DNA of 64,000 nt from Perilla frutescens. Lineage: Eukaryota > Streptophyta > Magnoliopsida > Lamiales > Lamiaceae. The position numbers and the translations under genes are program-made. The notes beneath the pieces were generated by a model that saw only the letters and a program-made list of their open reading frames with translations, searched no databases and was not told the DNA's origin. Every line of letters starts with the position of its first letter. The stretch's first letter is position 1. This document shows, one piece after another, positions 63,077 to 64,000 of the stretch. The DNA is taken from NCBI GenBank assembly GCA_026008535.1, contig BRKX01000007.1, positions 60,191,001-60,255,000 of the forward strand. The letters are read 5' to 3'.

Positions 63077-64000
63077 TGTGATACCCCGCCCCTTTTTCTA
63101 AATTATGAATTATAATTTTTGGAAAATTGTGTTGAAATTGAATATTAATCATGTGAGTATGTTTGTATTATGCCGTTGATTTAATGCAGGTTGTTCTACT
63201 TGAGCCGATACGTCACAGCACAGTGATGTTATACTGAGTGTATAACACAGATTGAATTTAATACTAAAGTGTCGAGTTATATGATAATGAATGAACGTTA
63301 TTGCATTTAATTTTGTTTGCCAAAACCTTGAACACCCTAACGCTGAGTTGATCGGGGGTCTCCCTGCTTTTTCGGTATGTATTAAAGGTGTTTCAAAATC
63401 TAAGTCGTTTTAAAACGGAGTTAAAGATGTCCGGGAGTCAAATTGGAAGCGGGATTATAGGGGGGCACGCCGCGCGCTCGCGGGGGGGTGCGCGCCCGCG
63501 GGGACGTGCGCGGTCGCGGGAGACTGCGCGCCCGCGGGGCTGCTGAGAGACGCGCGCCCGCGGGGGCTGCGCGCTCGCGGTGAGCCTGGGCCGAGAGCTC
63601 CCTCCCGCGGTCGCGCGGGCTGGGCCGATTTTCCTACCTATAAATACCACACTTATTCATTTCATCTTCATTTTCTCCACTTCCATTTGGGCGATTTCCT
63701 CCATCTCTCTCTCAAGAAACTCTTCATCTTTTGGAGTAAATCCTTTCAACATCCACCATCAACAAAGGTAACCACTACACCTCTCCTTCATGGGGATTAA
63801 ACACCCATTTCTTGTTGTTTTGGAAACTAGGGTTTGATAACCAAAAATTAGGGTTTCCACTTTTATTGATCCTCTTGCCTTGATATCTTAAACATATGGT
63901 TTATTTACCTCCTTGAGGCTATATGTGAAGTTATATCGAATTCCTATGGTTCATTGTTGCTAGAGTTTGGATTTTTGACATAATTACCCTTGAATTGTTG
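63077..64000 (+). repeat. Start of a gypsy LTR with a very GC-rich block
   Basis: Begins TGTGATACCCCGCCCC, a frequent start of plant Ty3/gypsy LTRs. A GC-rich block of about 170 bases (63,466-63,628) with several cgcgcccgcgggg/cgcgctcgcgg units precedes a TATA box CTATAAATA (63,638-63,646) and a C/T-rich leader. The LTR or element continues beyond the window. The 70-codon frame read through the GC block on the minus strand is not a supported gene. Confidence 0.62.

Noticed and set aside
63438..63650. Arg/Pro-rich 70-codon minus-strand ORF
   Set aside because: It only translates the CG-rich tandem block of an LTR; no support as a gene.

Overview
The window is nuclear DNA of a flowering plant, most likely a eudicot. 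It is AT-rich, has no recognisable host gene, and consists almost entirely of transposable elements nested in one another plus an endogenous plant pararetrovirus (Caulimoviridae-like). The Athila-type Ty3/gypsy, Sirevirus-like Ty1/copia, chromovirus-type and pararetroviral pieces together indicate an angiosperm. I cannot name the species.

Layout. 1-7,329: an Athila-like Ty3/gypsy element on the minus strand (gag-PR-RT-RH-INT, PBS complementary to tRNA-Asp, one LTR), inserted into a Sirevirus-like copia copy. 7,330-12,812: the remainder of that copia copy (gag end, PR, INT, then a deletion, then two additional ORFs, aORF1 and aORF2). 12,813-24,829: a head-to-tail array of endogenous pararetrovirus. 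A copy without reverse transcriptase (A, 12,813-17,086) is followed by a regulatory/leader region, a copy with protease, RT and RNase H (B, to 23,627) and a second, truncated regulatory region. 24,830-25,615: 3' end and LTR of another gypsy element. 25,627-32,311: a decayed second Athila copy on the plus strand with its 3' LTR, interrupted by an LTR fragment of 'family X'. 32,312-35,817 and 53,331-56,715: the two halves of a minus-strand copia element, split by a complete Sirevirus-like element at 35,818-53,330. That element has two LTRs, 5-bp target duplications (GAATT), PBS, PPT and three tandem additional ORFs. It itself contains part of a further copia element (39,762 to about 44,370). 56,716-60,455: probable LTR material of a chromovirus-like element containing a SINE and a solo Sirevirus LTR. 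60,810-63,076: a second family X LTR containing a hAT-type non-autonomous element. 63,077-64,000: start of a GC-rich gypsy LTR.

How the parts work together. All polyproteins are interrupted, mostly by in-frame stops, so the locus reads as an insertion history and not as active genes. Two systems stand out. (1) The pararetrovirus array has two genome types that share an N-terminal coding region and probably the same promoter/leader but differ downstream; only one has RT/RNase H. This fits the two-component (bipartite) organisation proposed for florendovirus-type endogenous pararetroviruses. (2) The Sirevirus-like family carries paralogous additional ORFs between RNase H and the 3' LTR, three in the complete copy. 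At least two are preceded by a promoter-like block (AACGG cores, an ACACGT motif, a TATA-like box and a CT tract) and a third by a weaker version, which suggests that a promoter-plus-gene module was duplicated inside a retrotransposon. aORF3 has only two in-frame stops in about 1.7 kb.
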